From CAYUUW01 sp964448005 (GTDB taxonomy: Bacteria > Patescibacteriota > Gracilibacteria > UM-FILTER-43-11), in assembly GCA_964448005.1 (NCBI GenBank), contig CAYUUW010000003.1, positions 1 to 56,862 of the forward strand: 56,862 bases of DNA. The letters are read 5' to 3'. Below are positions 24,343 to 32,025 of the stretch, one piece after another. Within the stretch, counting starts at the first letter, position 1. Every line of letters begins with the position of its first letter. The position numbers and the translations under genes were made by a program. The notes below the pieces were generated by a model, which was not told where the DNA came from, did not search any database, and worked only from the letters and a program-made list of their open reading frames with translations.

Positions 24343-24564
24343 CTATTCGGCGGCAGGCATGGAATCGGCAGGCATAGCCTCCTCAGCAGGCATCGAAGGC
24401 ATAGCCTCCTCAGCAGGCATGGAATCGGCAGGCATGGTATCCTCGGCAGGCATCGAAGGCATGGAATCGGCAGGCATGGCGGACTCGGGAGTATGGGAGC
24501 AGGCAGCGAGAGCCAGCATGGCGAAGCCAGCGGCGGAAGCTTTGGCGAAGTTGGTTTTCTTCAT
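24343..24564 (-). CDS. Met-Pro-Ala repeat lipoprotein
   Basis: A 73-residue protein. MKKTNFAKASAAGFAMLALAACS is a lipoprotein signal with lipobox LAAC. The mature part is almost only degenerate repeats of MPAEEA, MPADS and MPS (about seven copies), an acidic Met-rich chain. The mature chain could bind metal through Met and acidic groups; this is inference. The ATG at 24564 fits the signal peptide. At DNA level the repeats are near-identical 15- to 30-mers, so copy number may vary. Confidence 0.7.
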   Translation of the reverse strand: MKKTNFAKASAAGFAMLALAACSHTPESAMPADSMPSMPAEDTMPADSMPAEEAMPSMPAEEAMPADSMPAAE

Positions 24565-24711
24565 TTGAGATAAATTATTGGATAAAGCTGCAGGCATTAT
24601 ACTCAGATTTGCTTTCGGCTCAAGCCATTTTTCGCTTTCTTTTCTGGAGGCCTTTGCCCGGCTGGCGTCGAAAAGCGATTTTTGATACGCTCAAGGCCGC
24701 AATTCACCCCT

Positions 24712-25617
24712 ATGAACCTTTCTGTGCGACTGGCGGGAATCTCCTTCTCCAATCCCACTGTTTTGGCTTCGGGCTATTTGGGAGTCACGGGAGCCAGCCT
24801 GGCCCGCTGCGCTCAGTTCGGGGCGGGCGGAGTGACCAGCAAGACTTTGTTCATGGAGGAGCGCAAAGGGCATCCCAATCCCACCCTCCTCAATTTCCCC
24901 GGAGGCCTCATCAGCTCGGTGGGCTTGGCCGGCGAGGGCGTGGCGGCAGCCCTGCGCGAGTTCGAAGCGTATCGTCGCTTGGCGCCCGCAAGCCATCCGA
25001 TCATTGGCAGCATTGGCGGAAGGAGTCTGGATGAGCTGGCCGAAGTCGCCCGAATCATGGATGGCTACCCCGTGGATCTGCTGGAGATCAATCTTTCCGC
25101 CCTGAACGAGGGTGGGGGGGGCTGCGACCCCACGCTTGTCGCCCAAGTCACCAAGGCCGTGCGCAAGGTCGTCCAGAAGCCCCTCTCCGTCAAGCTTTCG
25201 CCGAACGTGCCCGACATTGCCCTGATGGCCAAGCGGGCCGAGGCGGAAGGCGCCGACGCCATCACAGCCATCAACGCCCTGGGGCCGGGCATGCTGATCG
25301 ACATTGAGATGCGCAGCCCTATTCTCTCCAGCAAAACGGGGGAAGTCTCCGGCCAGGCCATCAAGCCCATTGCCGTGCGCTGCGTGTACGACATTTACAA
25401 GGCTGTGAAGATCCCCATCATCGCCACGGGGGGGATCATGAGCGGGCGGGATGCGGTGGAGATGCTGATGGCCGGCGGGACGCTTTTGGGCATCGGCTCG
25501 GCGCTGATGTTCCACGACATGAAGGCGTTCCAGGTGATCACCGATGGGGTTCGGCAGTTCATGCAGAAGGAAGGGGTGAAGGATGTGAAAGAGCTGGTGG
25601 GGGCGGCGCACCTGTAG
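24712..25617 (+). CDS. pyrD: Dihydroorotate dehydrogenase, class 1B-like, catalytic subunit
   Basis: A 301-residue TIM-barrel flavoenzyme oxidising dihydroorotate to orotate. Seen: LASGYLGVTG, GGVTSKTL, NPTLLNFPGGLISSVGL, VKLSPNVPDI, ITAINALG, KTGEVSGQAIKPIAVR and IIATGGIMSGRDAVEMLMAGGTLLGIGSAL. The loop that normally reads N(I/L)SCPN has NLSALNEG here: the catalytic Cys at position 130 is Ala, with a Cys only at 138. It is followed by pyrK, so it should form the NAD-linked heterotetramer. The ATG at 24712 fits the family start. The stop codon lies in one arm of a palindromic element. Confidence 0.93.
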   Translation: MNLSVRLAGISFSNPTVLASGYLGVTGASLARCAQFGAGGVTSKTLFMEERKGHPNPTLLNFPGGLISSVGLAGEGVAAALREFEAYRRLAPASHPIIGSIGGRSLDELAEVARIMDGYPVDLLEINLSALNEGGGGCDPTLVAQVTKAVRKVVQKPLSVKLSPNVPDIALMAKRAEAEGADAITAINALGPGMLIDIEMRSPILSSKTGEVSGQAIKPIAVRCVYDIYKAVKIPIIATGGIMSGRDAVEMLMAGGTLLGIGSALMFHDMKAFQVITDGVRQFMQKEGVKDVKELVGAAHL

Positions 25618-25667
25618 GGGCGCAATTGTCCATCGTAAGGGCGCAGAATTCTGCGCCCCTACAGGTG
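25609..25667. repeat. REP-like palindromic element between pyrD and pyrK
   Basis: CACCTGTAGGGGCGCA (25609-25624) and TGCGCCCCTACAGGTG (25652-25667) are perfect inverted copies. Inside the right part lies a 20-bp perfect palindrome (25639-25658) centred on GAATTC. The pyrD stop codon (TAG) is part of the left arm. It shares CCTGTAGGGGC with the palindrome inside the transposase gene at 29850. Confidence 0.8.
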
Positions 25668-25693
25668 CCTTTCAAATTATTAATTCAGCAATC

Positions 25694-26482
25694 ATGTCAG
25701 CCCTGACCGTCAAAGCCATCACCCAGGATTCCCCGAATCTGAAGACCTATGTCTTCGAAACCGCCATGCGCAGCCAGCCGGGCCAATTCATCATGGTGTG
25801 GATGCCGGGGGTCGACGAGATCCCCATGTCCATCGGCTGGAAGACGGCCACGGAGATGCATGTGGGCATCGCGGCGGCGGGGGATTGCACCCGGGCCATC
25901 TTCGATCAAATCAAAGTCGGCGACAAGTTGGGTATTCGAGGGCCTTACGGCACGGCTTTCGACTACAAGGAGCGCCGGAAAATCATTCTGATTGGCGGAG
26001 GCTACGGCACCCCGCCGCTCCTGAACCTCGCCCAGAAAACGACCGAGGCCGGCATCGAGACCACGGTGGTTCTGGGCGGCCGCAGCGCCGATCACCTGCT
26101 TTACGAGGATAAGTTCGAGCATCTGGGCTGCACCCTGCATGTTTCCACCGACGACGGCAGCAAAGGGCACCACGGCTATTGCACGGAGGTTCTGGAAAAG
26201 CTCCTGAATGAAGGCGATTACGATTGCCTCTACACCTGCGGGCCGGAAAAAATGATGGCTAAAGTCGCTCGAATGGCCGAAAAGAAAGGCGTGGACTGCC
26301 AAGTGAGCCTGGAGCGCTACATGAAGTGCGGCTTCGGCATTTGCGGGCAATGCTGCTTGGACGATTCGGGTATCCGCATCTGCAAGGAGGGGCCTGTGAT
26401 TGCGGGCTCATCCGCCTTGAGGCATCCGGAATTCGGCTCTTACCATCGCCAGGATTCGGGCCTAAGGTGCGATTTTGGCTGA
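25694..26482 (+). CDS. pyrK: Dihydroorotate dehydrogenase electron-transfer subunit
   Basis: A 262-residue ferredoxin-reductase-like protein: an FAD-binding barrel (QPGQFIMVWMPGVDEIPMSI, where the classical RPxS-type motif is altered), a nucleotide-binding domain (KIILIGGGYGTPPLL, YTCGPEKMM), and a C-terminal [2Fe-2S] site with Cys in KCGFGICGQCC...ICKEGP. It carries electrons from PyrD to NAD+. It lies 76 bases after pyrD with a palindromic element between. About 25 extra residues follow the cluster. Confidence 0.94.
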   Translation: MSALTVKAITQDSPNLKTYVFETAMRSQPGQFIMVWMPGVDEIPMSIGWKTATEMHVGIAAAGDCTRAIFDQIKVGDKLGIRGPYGTAFDYKERRKIILIGGGYGTPPLLNLAQKTTEAGIETTVVLGGRSADHLLYEDKFEHLGCTLHVSTDDGSKGHHGYCTEVLEKLLNEGDYDCLYTCGPEKMMAKVARMAEKKGVDCQVSLERYMKCGFGICGQCCLDDSGIRICKEGPVIAGSSALRHPEFGSYHRQDSGLRCDFG

Positions 26483-26525
26483 GCCAAGATCCTCCAGGGG
26501 CCGTCCTTCGGCCAAGGGGCTTTTT
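26482..26525 (+). terminator. Probable terminator of pyrDK
   Basis: GGCCG-TCCTT-CGGCC hairpin with possible outer pairing AGCC/GGCT, then TTTTT. It directly follows the pyrK stop. Confidence 0.45.
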
Positions 26526-26757
26526 CTGGAGCGGGCGCGTCGCGGACAGGGCTTGCAGACAGCTATTTTTTATGATAAAGTCAAAATGCATCTGGCGCCA
26601 ATTGGATGCCCATTGAAAATCAGGAGATCGGCTTCAGGCAAAGAGAGTTGCTTTCTTTTTCCGACCCTCCTTTAATTATAAGCCTTTCCAGCAGGAAACA
26701 GCAAAACATGCTCTTTGCCTTCCGCAGCTTTTAATTTACCCTTAATTTTAAGACCAT

Positions 26758-26964
26758 ATGATGAATTCTACCAACATCAACGGCGGCAGCGACGATAACA
26801 GGAAAGCCAACAGCGGGTCGGGCTCGGGGGGTGGCGGGGCTGAAAAAAAAGGCGGCAGCGGTACCGGCGGGAATGGCGACAGCAGGCGAAGCAAGGATGA
26901 CGACGATGGGGATGAGGATGAGGATGAGGCGAAGAAAAGGAGGAAGTCGCAGCAGGGCGTCTAA
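26758..26964 (+). CDS. Small low-complexity Gly/Ser/Asp-rich protein
   Basis: 68 residues: MMNSTNINGGSDDNRK, a Gly/Ser stretch, an acidic run of Asp/Glu, then basic AKKRRKS. Certainly disordered; no family recognised. Being the only start after an AT-rich leader and having a strong terminator 90 bases after its stop support expression. The product may be real, or the transcript may be mainly an RNA. Confidence 0.45.
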   Translation: MMNSTNINGGSDDNRKANSGSGSGGGGAEKKGGSGTGGNGDSRRSKDDDDGDEDEDEAKKRRKSQQGV

Positions 26965-27052
26965 GGAGAGCGGAGGGGGTCAAAAGGGCAGAGGCTCTTA
27001 CGCCCAGGCTTGCGATTTCGACCTTTAGGAAGAGGATGGGGAACGGAGGGGC

Positions 27053-27092
27053 GCCGCGCATGCACTAGGCCAGTGTCATGCGCGGCCTTTTT
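27053..27092 (+). terminator. Strong Rho-independent terminator
   Basis: GCCGCGCATGCACT (27053-27066), loop AGGCC, then AGTG-T-CATGCGCGGC with one bulged T, followed by CTTTTT. One of the best terminators in the window. Confidence 0.88.
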
Positions 27093-27254
27093 GCCTATGC
27101 GTTGCTGTCTCTTGCGAAGCCGTAGCCTCAAGGTTCCAAAACGCCTTTCTCAGCCAAAAGCAAGGATGCCTGCTTGTCGCCTTAATTTAGGGCAAGGTTT
27201 CCTCTGGGTCTTTGTGTTAGAATGCTGGCGAACTTAACTTTTAGCTTCGCCTTT

Positions 27255-27323
27255 ATGCTTTTCAATTCGATGGACGGATGCAATTGCAGCGGATGCGGAT
27301 GCGACCCCAAGCCCGCCAAATAG
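27255..27323 (+). CDS. Tiny cysteine-rich peptide
   Basis: A 22-codon frame, MLFNSMDG then CNCSGCGC then DPKPAK and stop. Four Cys in a C-x-C-x2-C-x-C pattern suggest metal or cluster binding, like a miniature metallothionein. A TAGAAT box at 27218-27223 with TG upstream would start transcription about 25 bases before the ATG. It lies about 45 bases upstream of the thioredoxin-like lipoprotein and could be the first gene of that redox operon. The short length makes chance possible, but four Cys in eight codons is striking. Confidence 0.5.
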   Translation: MLFNSMDGCNCSGCGCDPKPAK

Positions 27324-27366
27324 GGCTTTTGCCTTTTTCCCACATCCCCAACTCAATACAAAAACC

Positions 27367-27822
27367 ATGACAAAACCCCTTTTTCTCGCCTCTCTTTTTT
27401 TGGCTTCGGCTTTGATGTCCGGATGCTCCCCTGCGGAGCAGGACCTGACTTTGGGGACGGAAGAGGGCTTTGCCGCAGCCAGCCTCCCAGCCATTCAGTC
27501 TTACCAGGAGGGGCAGGCCAGCTATGAGCCTTATTCTTTTGAGCGAATGGAGGAGCTGAAAGGAAAAAGGAAGTTCGCCCTCTTCTTCCATGCCTCGTGG
27601 TGCCCCACCTGCCGCAAGATCGAATCCTTTCTGCTGGAGAATTTGGCCGGATTGGGACAAGCCACTATCCTGAAGGCCGATTTCGATACGGAGCTGGAGC
27701 TGCGCAAGGAATACGGAGTGGCGGTGCAAAGCACCGTGCTGTTCTTTGATGCCCAGGGGGCGGTAGCCCAGAAGGCGATCGATCCTTCGCTGGATTCCGT
27801 TCGAAGCTTCTTTGCCCTGTAG
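27367..27822 (+). CDS. Thioredoxin-fold lipoprotein
   Basis: A 151-residue protein with a signal peptide and lipobox LMSGC (Cys20), then a thioredoxin fold: KRKFALFFHASWCPTCRKIESFL with redox motif CPTC, LKADFDTELELRKEYGVAVQSTVLFFD. Acts outside the membrane, probably as a disulfide or thiol carrier working with the DipZ-like protein whose gene starts 11 bases after its stop. Confidence 0.88.
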   Translation: MTKPLFLASLFLASALMSGCSPAEQDLTLGTEEGFAAASLPAIQSYQEGQASYEPYSFERMEELKGKRKFALFFHASWCPTCRKIESFLLENLAGLGQATILKADFDTELELRKEYGVAVQSTVLFFDAQGAVAQKAIDPSLDSVRSFFAL

Positions 27823-27833
27823 CCAAAAATTTC

Positions 27834-29516
27834 ATGGACGCTTTGCTTCTGCTCACCTCGTTTTTGGCCGGTGTCCTGACTATTTTGGCGCCATGCGTGC
27901 TGCCGCTGCTTCCCGTGATGGTGGGCGGCGCAGCCAGCAGCCGCAACCGCTGGCAGCCCCTCATCCTCAGCTCCTCGCTGGTGCTCAGCGTGATCCTTTT
28001 CACCTTGCTCCTCAAGGCCTCGACTCTTCTGATCGAGATCCCTCAGGCGGCGTGGACGGGCATTTCGGGCGGTATTCTGCTGCTGCTGGGGGTATTCATG
28101 CTTTTTCCGGATCTTTGGGAATGGCTTTCGGTCAAATTCAATCTCCTTGGCCGCTCCCAAAAGGGCCTGGCGCTGGCCGGAGCCAGCCATTCTGCCTGGA
28201 GCGGCGTGCTGATCGGGGCGGCGCTGGGACCTGTTTTCAGCAGCTGCTCGCCCACCTACCTCTTCCTTCTGGCCACGGTGCTGCGGGACAGCTTTTTCGC
28301 CGGTTTGGGCTACCTTCTTGTTTACGGCATGGGCTTAGGCCTCATGCTCGGGCTGATTGCCTATTTCGGCCAAAGGCTCACCTTGCGCCTGGGTTGGGCG
28401 GCGTCTTCCCGCGGCTGGTTCAGGCGCAGCTTGGGCCTGCTTCTGATGCTGGTGGGCCTGTCCATCGTGACTGGAGCGGAAAAGAAGATCGAAACGGCCT
28501 TGATTGACAAGGGGTTCGGCACCACCCGATTGGAAGAGCGGCTCTTGGGTCGCTCCACCCAGAGCATGCCAACCCCGCCCTCTGCCGATTCCATCTCTGT
28601 CAACAACCCCCTTATTCCCTTGGGCGAGCTGCATTCCCCCTTTCCGGCTCCCGAGCTGCAAGGGCTGCAGAATTGGCTCAACAGCGAGCCTATTGCTTCC
28701 ATGCAGGAGCTGAAGGGCAAGGTGGTGCTGGTGGATTTCTGGACCTATTCCTGCGTCAATTGCATCCGCACTTTGCCCTACCTGCAGGCCTGGCATGAGC
28801 GCTATGCCCAGGACGGATTGGTGATTTTGGGCATCCACGCCCCAGAATTCCAGTTCGAGAAGAAGGCTGAGAATGTGCGAAAGGCCGTGCGGGATTTCGG
28901 CCTCACCTATCCCGTGGCCCAGGACAACGATTTTGCCCTGTGGCGGGCTTACGCCAATCGCTATTGGCCCGCCAAGTACCTGATCGACCGAGACGGCACG
29001 GTCCGCTACGCGCATTTCGGCGAAGGGGAGTACGAGGAGACGGAAGCCATCATCGCCAGCATGCTGGGCTCAGCCACCAAGCAGGGTGAGGTTCAGGCCC
29101 AATCGGTCGATTTTGCCCGCATAGGAACGCACGAGACCTACATTGGCCTGGATCGCCGGAAGAACCATGTGGCCTCCGGCACGGAGCTGGGGAAAAACCA
29201 ATGGACGCTGGAGGGCGAGTGGGAGGAGGATGGCGAGAAGGCGACGAGCCGGTCCCCTCAGGCCTCCATTCGCATGAATTTCACGGCTTCCAAGGCCAAC
29301 CTGGTGATGAGCGGCCAGGGCCAGGCGGAAGTGTGGATCGACGGAGAAAAGGCTTCCATGCAGAACCAGGGCAAGGATGTGTCCGAAGGGGTCCTGATCC
29401 TGGGCGGCGAACGACTCTACGAGTTGGCGGATTTCCGCGGAGAATACGCCACGCACACGATCGAAATCCGCTTCGCCCAGCCTGGCGCAATGTTGTTTGC
29501 TTGGACATTTGGGTAA
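27834..29516 (+). CDS. DipZ-like CcdA-thioredoxin fusion (thiol-disulfide interchange)
   Basis: A 560-residue protein of three parts. Residues 1-220 are a CcdA/DsbD-type membrane domain with six or more helices and two Cys-Pro sites (LAPCVLPLLP and SSCSPTYLF) that move reducing power across the membrane. Residues about 285-415 are a TlpA-like thioredoxin domain with WTYSCVNCIRTLPYL (CVNC at 307-310), the signature of DipZ. Residues 430-560 are a beta-rich domain (GQAEVWIDGEKAS...HTIEIRFAQPG) as in mycobacterial DipZ. It would keep extracytoplasmic thiols reduced, using the adjacent lipoprotein as a partner. Confidence 0.92.
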   Translation: MDALLLLTSFLAGVLTILAPCVLPLLPVMVGGAASSRNRWQPLILSSSLVLSVILFTLLLKASTLLIEIPQAAWTGISGGILLLLGVFMLFPDLWEWLSVKFNLLGRSQKGLALAGASHSAWSGVLIGAALGPVFSSCSPTYLFLLATVLRDSFFAGLGYLLVYGMGLGLMLGLIAYFGQRLTLRLGWAASSRGWFRRSLGLLLMLVGLSIVTGAEKKIETALIDKGFGTTRLEERLLGRSTQSMPTPPSADSISVNNPLIPLGELHSPFPAPELQGLQNWLNSEPIASMQELKGKVVLVDFWTYSCVNCIRTLPYLQAWHERYAQDGLVILGIHAPEFQFEKKAENVRKAVRDFGLTYPVAQDNDFALWRAYANRYWPAKYLIDRDGTVRYAHFGEGEYEETEAIIASMLGSATKQGEVQAQSVDFARIGTHETYIGLDRRKNHVASGTELGKNQWTLEGEWEEDGEKATSRSPQASIRMNFTASKANLVMSGQGQAEVWIDGEKASMQNQGKDVSEGVLILGGERLYELADFRGEYATHTIEIRFAQPGAMLFAWTFG

Positions 29517-29588
29517 AGCACTTGATTAGTAAATATTTGTTTACTAAAATCTTCCCGATGAATATTTTGCAGTTGGCGAACCTGAAGA

Positions 29589-30110
29589 ATGAAAAACCAT
29601 CCCGAGCGAAAGCGCCTGCGCCTGCAGGGCTATGATTATTCCTCCGACGGGCTTTATTTTGTGACGATCTGTGCGAAAGGTCGTAAATATTATTTTGGAG
29701 AAATACGAAATGGAATAATGGGATTGAATGAAATGGGAATCCTGGCCCATCAATTTTGGCAGGATATTCCCCGCCATTTCGATCATGTTTCATTGGATGA
29801 ATTCGTGATTATGCCGGATCACGTCCATGGAATCATTGTCATTCATTCGCCTGTAGGGGCCAGGCATGCCTGGCCCCTACAGGAAAAACCGAATCACCAA
29901 AAAATTCCCGTCATCATTGGGTCATTCAAATCGGCCGTTGCCCGAAAAATTCGGCAGAACCACGATTTTGATTTTGCCTGGCAGCGATCGTATTATGACT
30001 GCGTTGTGCGAAGCGAACGGGAATTGGATCGGATTCGCCGTTACATCCAAAGCAATCCTGAAAAATGCCCTCAGGAGAGGGGTGATTTTTCGGGAAATAA
30101 GAAGGCATAA
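29589..30110 (+). CDS. REP-associated tyrosine transposase (RAYT, Y1 HUH family)
   Basis: A 173-residue single-strand transposase: GLYFVTICAKGR, the HUH metal site MPDHVHGIIVI, SFKSAVARKI, catalytic Tyr region WQRSYYDCVVRSERELDRIRRYIQSNPEKC. Such enzymes cut and move REP palindromes. A 34-bp perfect palindrome (29850-29883) is inserted in frame just after the HUH motif, encoding PVGARHAWPLQ. The residues lie where family members vary in length, so the enzyme may still work. A short hairpin (TTAGTAAA/TTTACTAA) lies upstream. Confidence 0.9.
   Translation: MKNHPERKRLRLQGYDYSSDGLYFVTICAKGRKYYFGEIRNGIMGLNEMGILAHQFWQDIPRHFDHVSLDEFVIMPDHVHGIIVIHSPVGARHAWPLQEKPNHQKIPVIIGSFKSAVARKIRQNHDFDFAWQRSYYDCVVRSERELDRIRRYIQSNPEKCPQERGDFSGNKKA
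29850..29883. repeat. REP-like palindrome inside the transposase gene
   Basis: Perfect 17+17 palindrome beginning CCTGTAGGGGCCAGGCA. Core CCTGTAGGGGC is shared with the pyrD-pyrK element; a shorter relative (GTAGGGCGGG) lies at 54692. Confidence 0.9.
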
Positions 30111-30133
30111 TCAGTTTCGTATCAGCGTTTCTT

Positions 30134-30207
30134 TGGCACGGGCACCAGGGCTCGAACCCGGACAAACGGTTTTGGAGACCGTTGTGCTACCATTACACCA
30201 TGCCCGT
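30134..30207 (-). tRNA. tRNA-Trp (CCA)
   Basis: A 74-nt cloverleaf with encoded CCA: acceptor ACGGGCA/TGCCCGT, D-stem GTGT/GCAC, anticodon stem ACGGT/ACCGT around CTCCAAA (anticodon CCA), four-base variable loop, T-arm CCGGG/CCTGG with TTCGAGC, discriminator G. Confidence 0.95.
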
Positions 30208-30265
30208 ACGCTTTTTTTCAGCCCCAACAAGATAGGCATTTGGGCTGAGGCTGTCAAATGGCGGA

Positions 30266-30294
30266 TTGCCCCCTGGTCTGTCTGCCTTTAGAAT
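30266..30294 (+). promoter_or_regulatory. Sigma-70-type promoter
   Basis: TTGCCC (30266), 17-nt spacer, TAGAAT (30289-30294); start about 20 bases before the multicopper oxidase ATG. Confidence 0.7.
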
Positions 30295-30319
30295 AGCCTA
30301 TGCCTACTAACTTTCTCGA

Positions 30320-31990
30320 ATGAAAAATACAATCCTCCCCAAATCTGCCTCTGCCCTTGCCGTCCTTGTTTTTTTGTCTGCCTGCTCCCAGGCTCCGGAG
30401 CGGCCTGCCCATTACGACCCTGCGGCCATGCCTGGCATGCCCTGCCACCAGATGGGCGAAACATGGATGGGGGATTGCGAGTTCGATGAAGCAGGCAACG
30501 TCATTGAAAAAACACATTCCTCTGTTGCATCACCAAATGCCGCTGGCGATTTTTTCTCAGGACAAACGGGCGGACTGCCCGACGCCAAACCCTCACAAGT
30601 AGTGGAGCTGAAAAATGGAGACACCTACAAAATGTCGGCCGACATGGTGAGGCAGGAAATCGGCAACAGAGTCATAAAGCGTCTTGCCTACAATGGACAG
30701 ATTCCAGGACCTCTTTTGAAAGTCGACCAGGGGTCGGAAATTACAGTCGAATTCACCAATAATCTCGACGTCGAGACCACGATTCATTCTCACGGCCTGA
30801 GGCTCGATAGCGCCTTCGACGGCGTGCCGGATGTCACTCAAAAACCGATCAAGCCCGGAGAGAGTTTCACCTATCAACTCAAATTTCCGGACGCGGGCAT
30901 GTACTGGTATCACCCGCACATCCGCGAAGATTACGCTCAAGAGTTGGGGCTTTATGGAAATTATTGGGTCGAGCCAAATGATCCGAATTATTGGGCGGCT
31001 GTAGATCGAGAGGAAAATTGGATCGTGGATGACCTCCTGCTCAACGACGATCAGCCGGCTTTTTCCACTGAAACTACGGACCACGCCTTAATGGGCCGAT
31101 TCGGAAATATCATGCTGCTGAACAATGAGGAGAATCCTATGTTCAAAGCTAAGAAAGGAGAAGTCGTGCGTTTTTACCTGACCAACGTGGCCAACACTCG
31201 TGTCTTCAGCCTGGGCATTGAAGGCGTGAAAACCAAGCTGGTCGGAGGTGATTCCGGACGCGCAGAAAGAGAGCAGTTTGAGAATTCTTTCCTCATCGCC
31301 CCCTCGGAACGAATGATTTTTGAGGCTGAATTTGATGAGGAGGGTCGTTTTGACATCGTTCACAAGACTCCTGAAAAAGCCTACACATTGGGTCAGGTGG
31401 TGGTGAGCGCCGAAACGGTCTCGGTGGCTGATTTTGGAACGCTGAGAGACAATTCCGCCGACTTTGCCACGCTTCGCGCGGACATGGATTCCCTCCTGAG
31501 AAAAGCGCCCGACAAGTCGTTGCGCCTGAGTATCGAAATGATGGGAATGGAAGGGGGGATGGGCATGATGGGGGGCATGCATCATGGTGAAGCGATTGAA
31601 TGGGAAGACACCATGGCTCAAATGAATCAAGCCTCCACCTCCAAAACCGTTACCTGGAAGCTGATAGACGAAGCAACCGGCAAGGCCAATATGGACATCG
31701 ATTGGAGTTTCAAAAAGGGTGAGCTGGTTAAAATTCGAATCTTCAACGATCCAGCGTCCATGCACCCCATGCAGCACCCCATTCACTTCCACGGCCAGCG
31801 CTTTGTCGTTCTGAGCCGCGGCGGGGCGACGAATGACAATCTGCAATGGAAGGATACGACCTTGGTAAAAACCGGTGAAACGGTGGATCTGCTGGTCGAA
31901 ATGAGCAATCCTGGGGCCTGGATGGCCCATTGCCACATTGCGGAGCATTTGCATTCGGGGATGATGCTGGGATTCACGGTGAAAGACTGA
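30320..31990 (+). CDS. Multicopper oxidase lipoprotein
   Basis: A 556-residue laccase-like enzyme. The signal peptide has lipobox LSAC (Cys22). All four copper motifs are present: HSHG at 156, YWYHPHIREDY at 196, HPIHFHGQRF and AHCHIAEHLHSGMM at the C-terminus, giving a type 1 and a trinuclear site. A Met/His-rich insert (MMGMEGGMGMMGGMHHG) before the third domain resembles CueO-type copper-binding segments. Likely oxidises Cu(I), Fe(II), Mn(II) or phenols while reducing oxygen to water on the cell surface. It suggests access to oxygen, in line with the SOD. The SLH-DUF1287 gene follows after 35 bases. Confidence 0.95.
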   Translation: MKNTILPKSASALAVLVFLSACSQAPERPAHYDPAAMPGMPCHQMGETWMGDCEFDEAGNVIEKTHSSVASPNAAGDFFSGQTGGLPDAKPSQVVELKNGDTYKMSADMVRQEIGNRVIKRLAYNGQIPGPLLKVDQGSEITVEFTNNLDVETTIHSHGLRLDSAFDGVPDVTQKPIKPGESFTYQLKFPDAGMYWYHPHIREDYAQELGLYGNYWVEPNDPNYWAAVDREENWIVDDLLLNDDQPAFSTETTDHALMGRFGNIMLLNNEENPMFKAKKGEVVRFYLTNVANTRVFSLGIEGVKTKLVGGDSGRAEREQFENSFLIAPSERMIFEAEFDEEGRFDIVHKTPEKAYTLGQVVVSAETVSVADFGTLRDNSADFATLRADMDSLLRKAPDKSLRLSIEMMGMEGGMGMMGGMHHGEAIEWEDTMAQMNQASTSKTVTWKLIDEATGKANMDIDWSFKKGELVKIRIFNDPASMHPMQHPIHFHGQRFVVLSRGGATNDNLQWKDTTLVKTGETVDLLVEMSNPGAWMAHCHIAEHLHSGMMLGFTVKD

Positions 31991-32025
31991 AGACATCCTC
32001 CTTTTGCCCTAAAGCCAATCCATAA

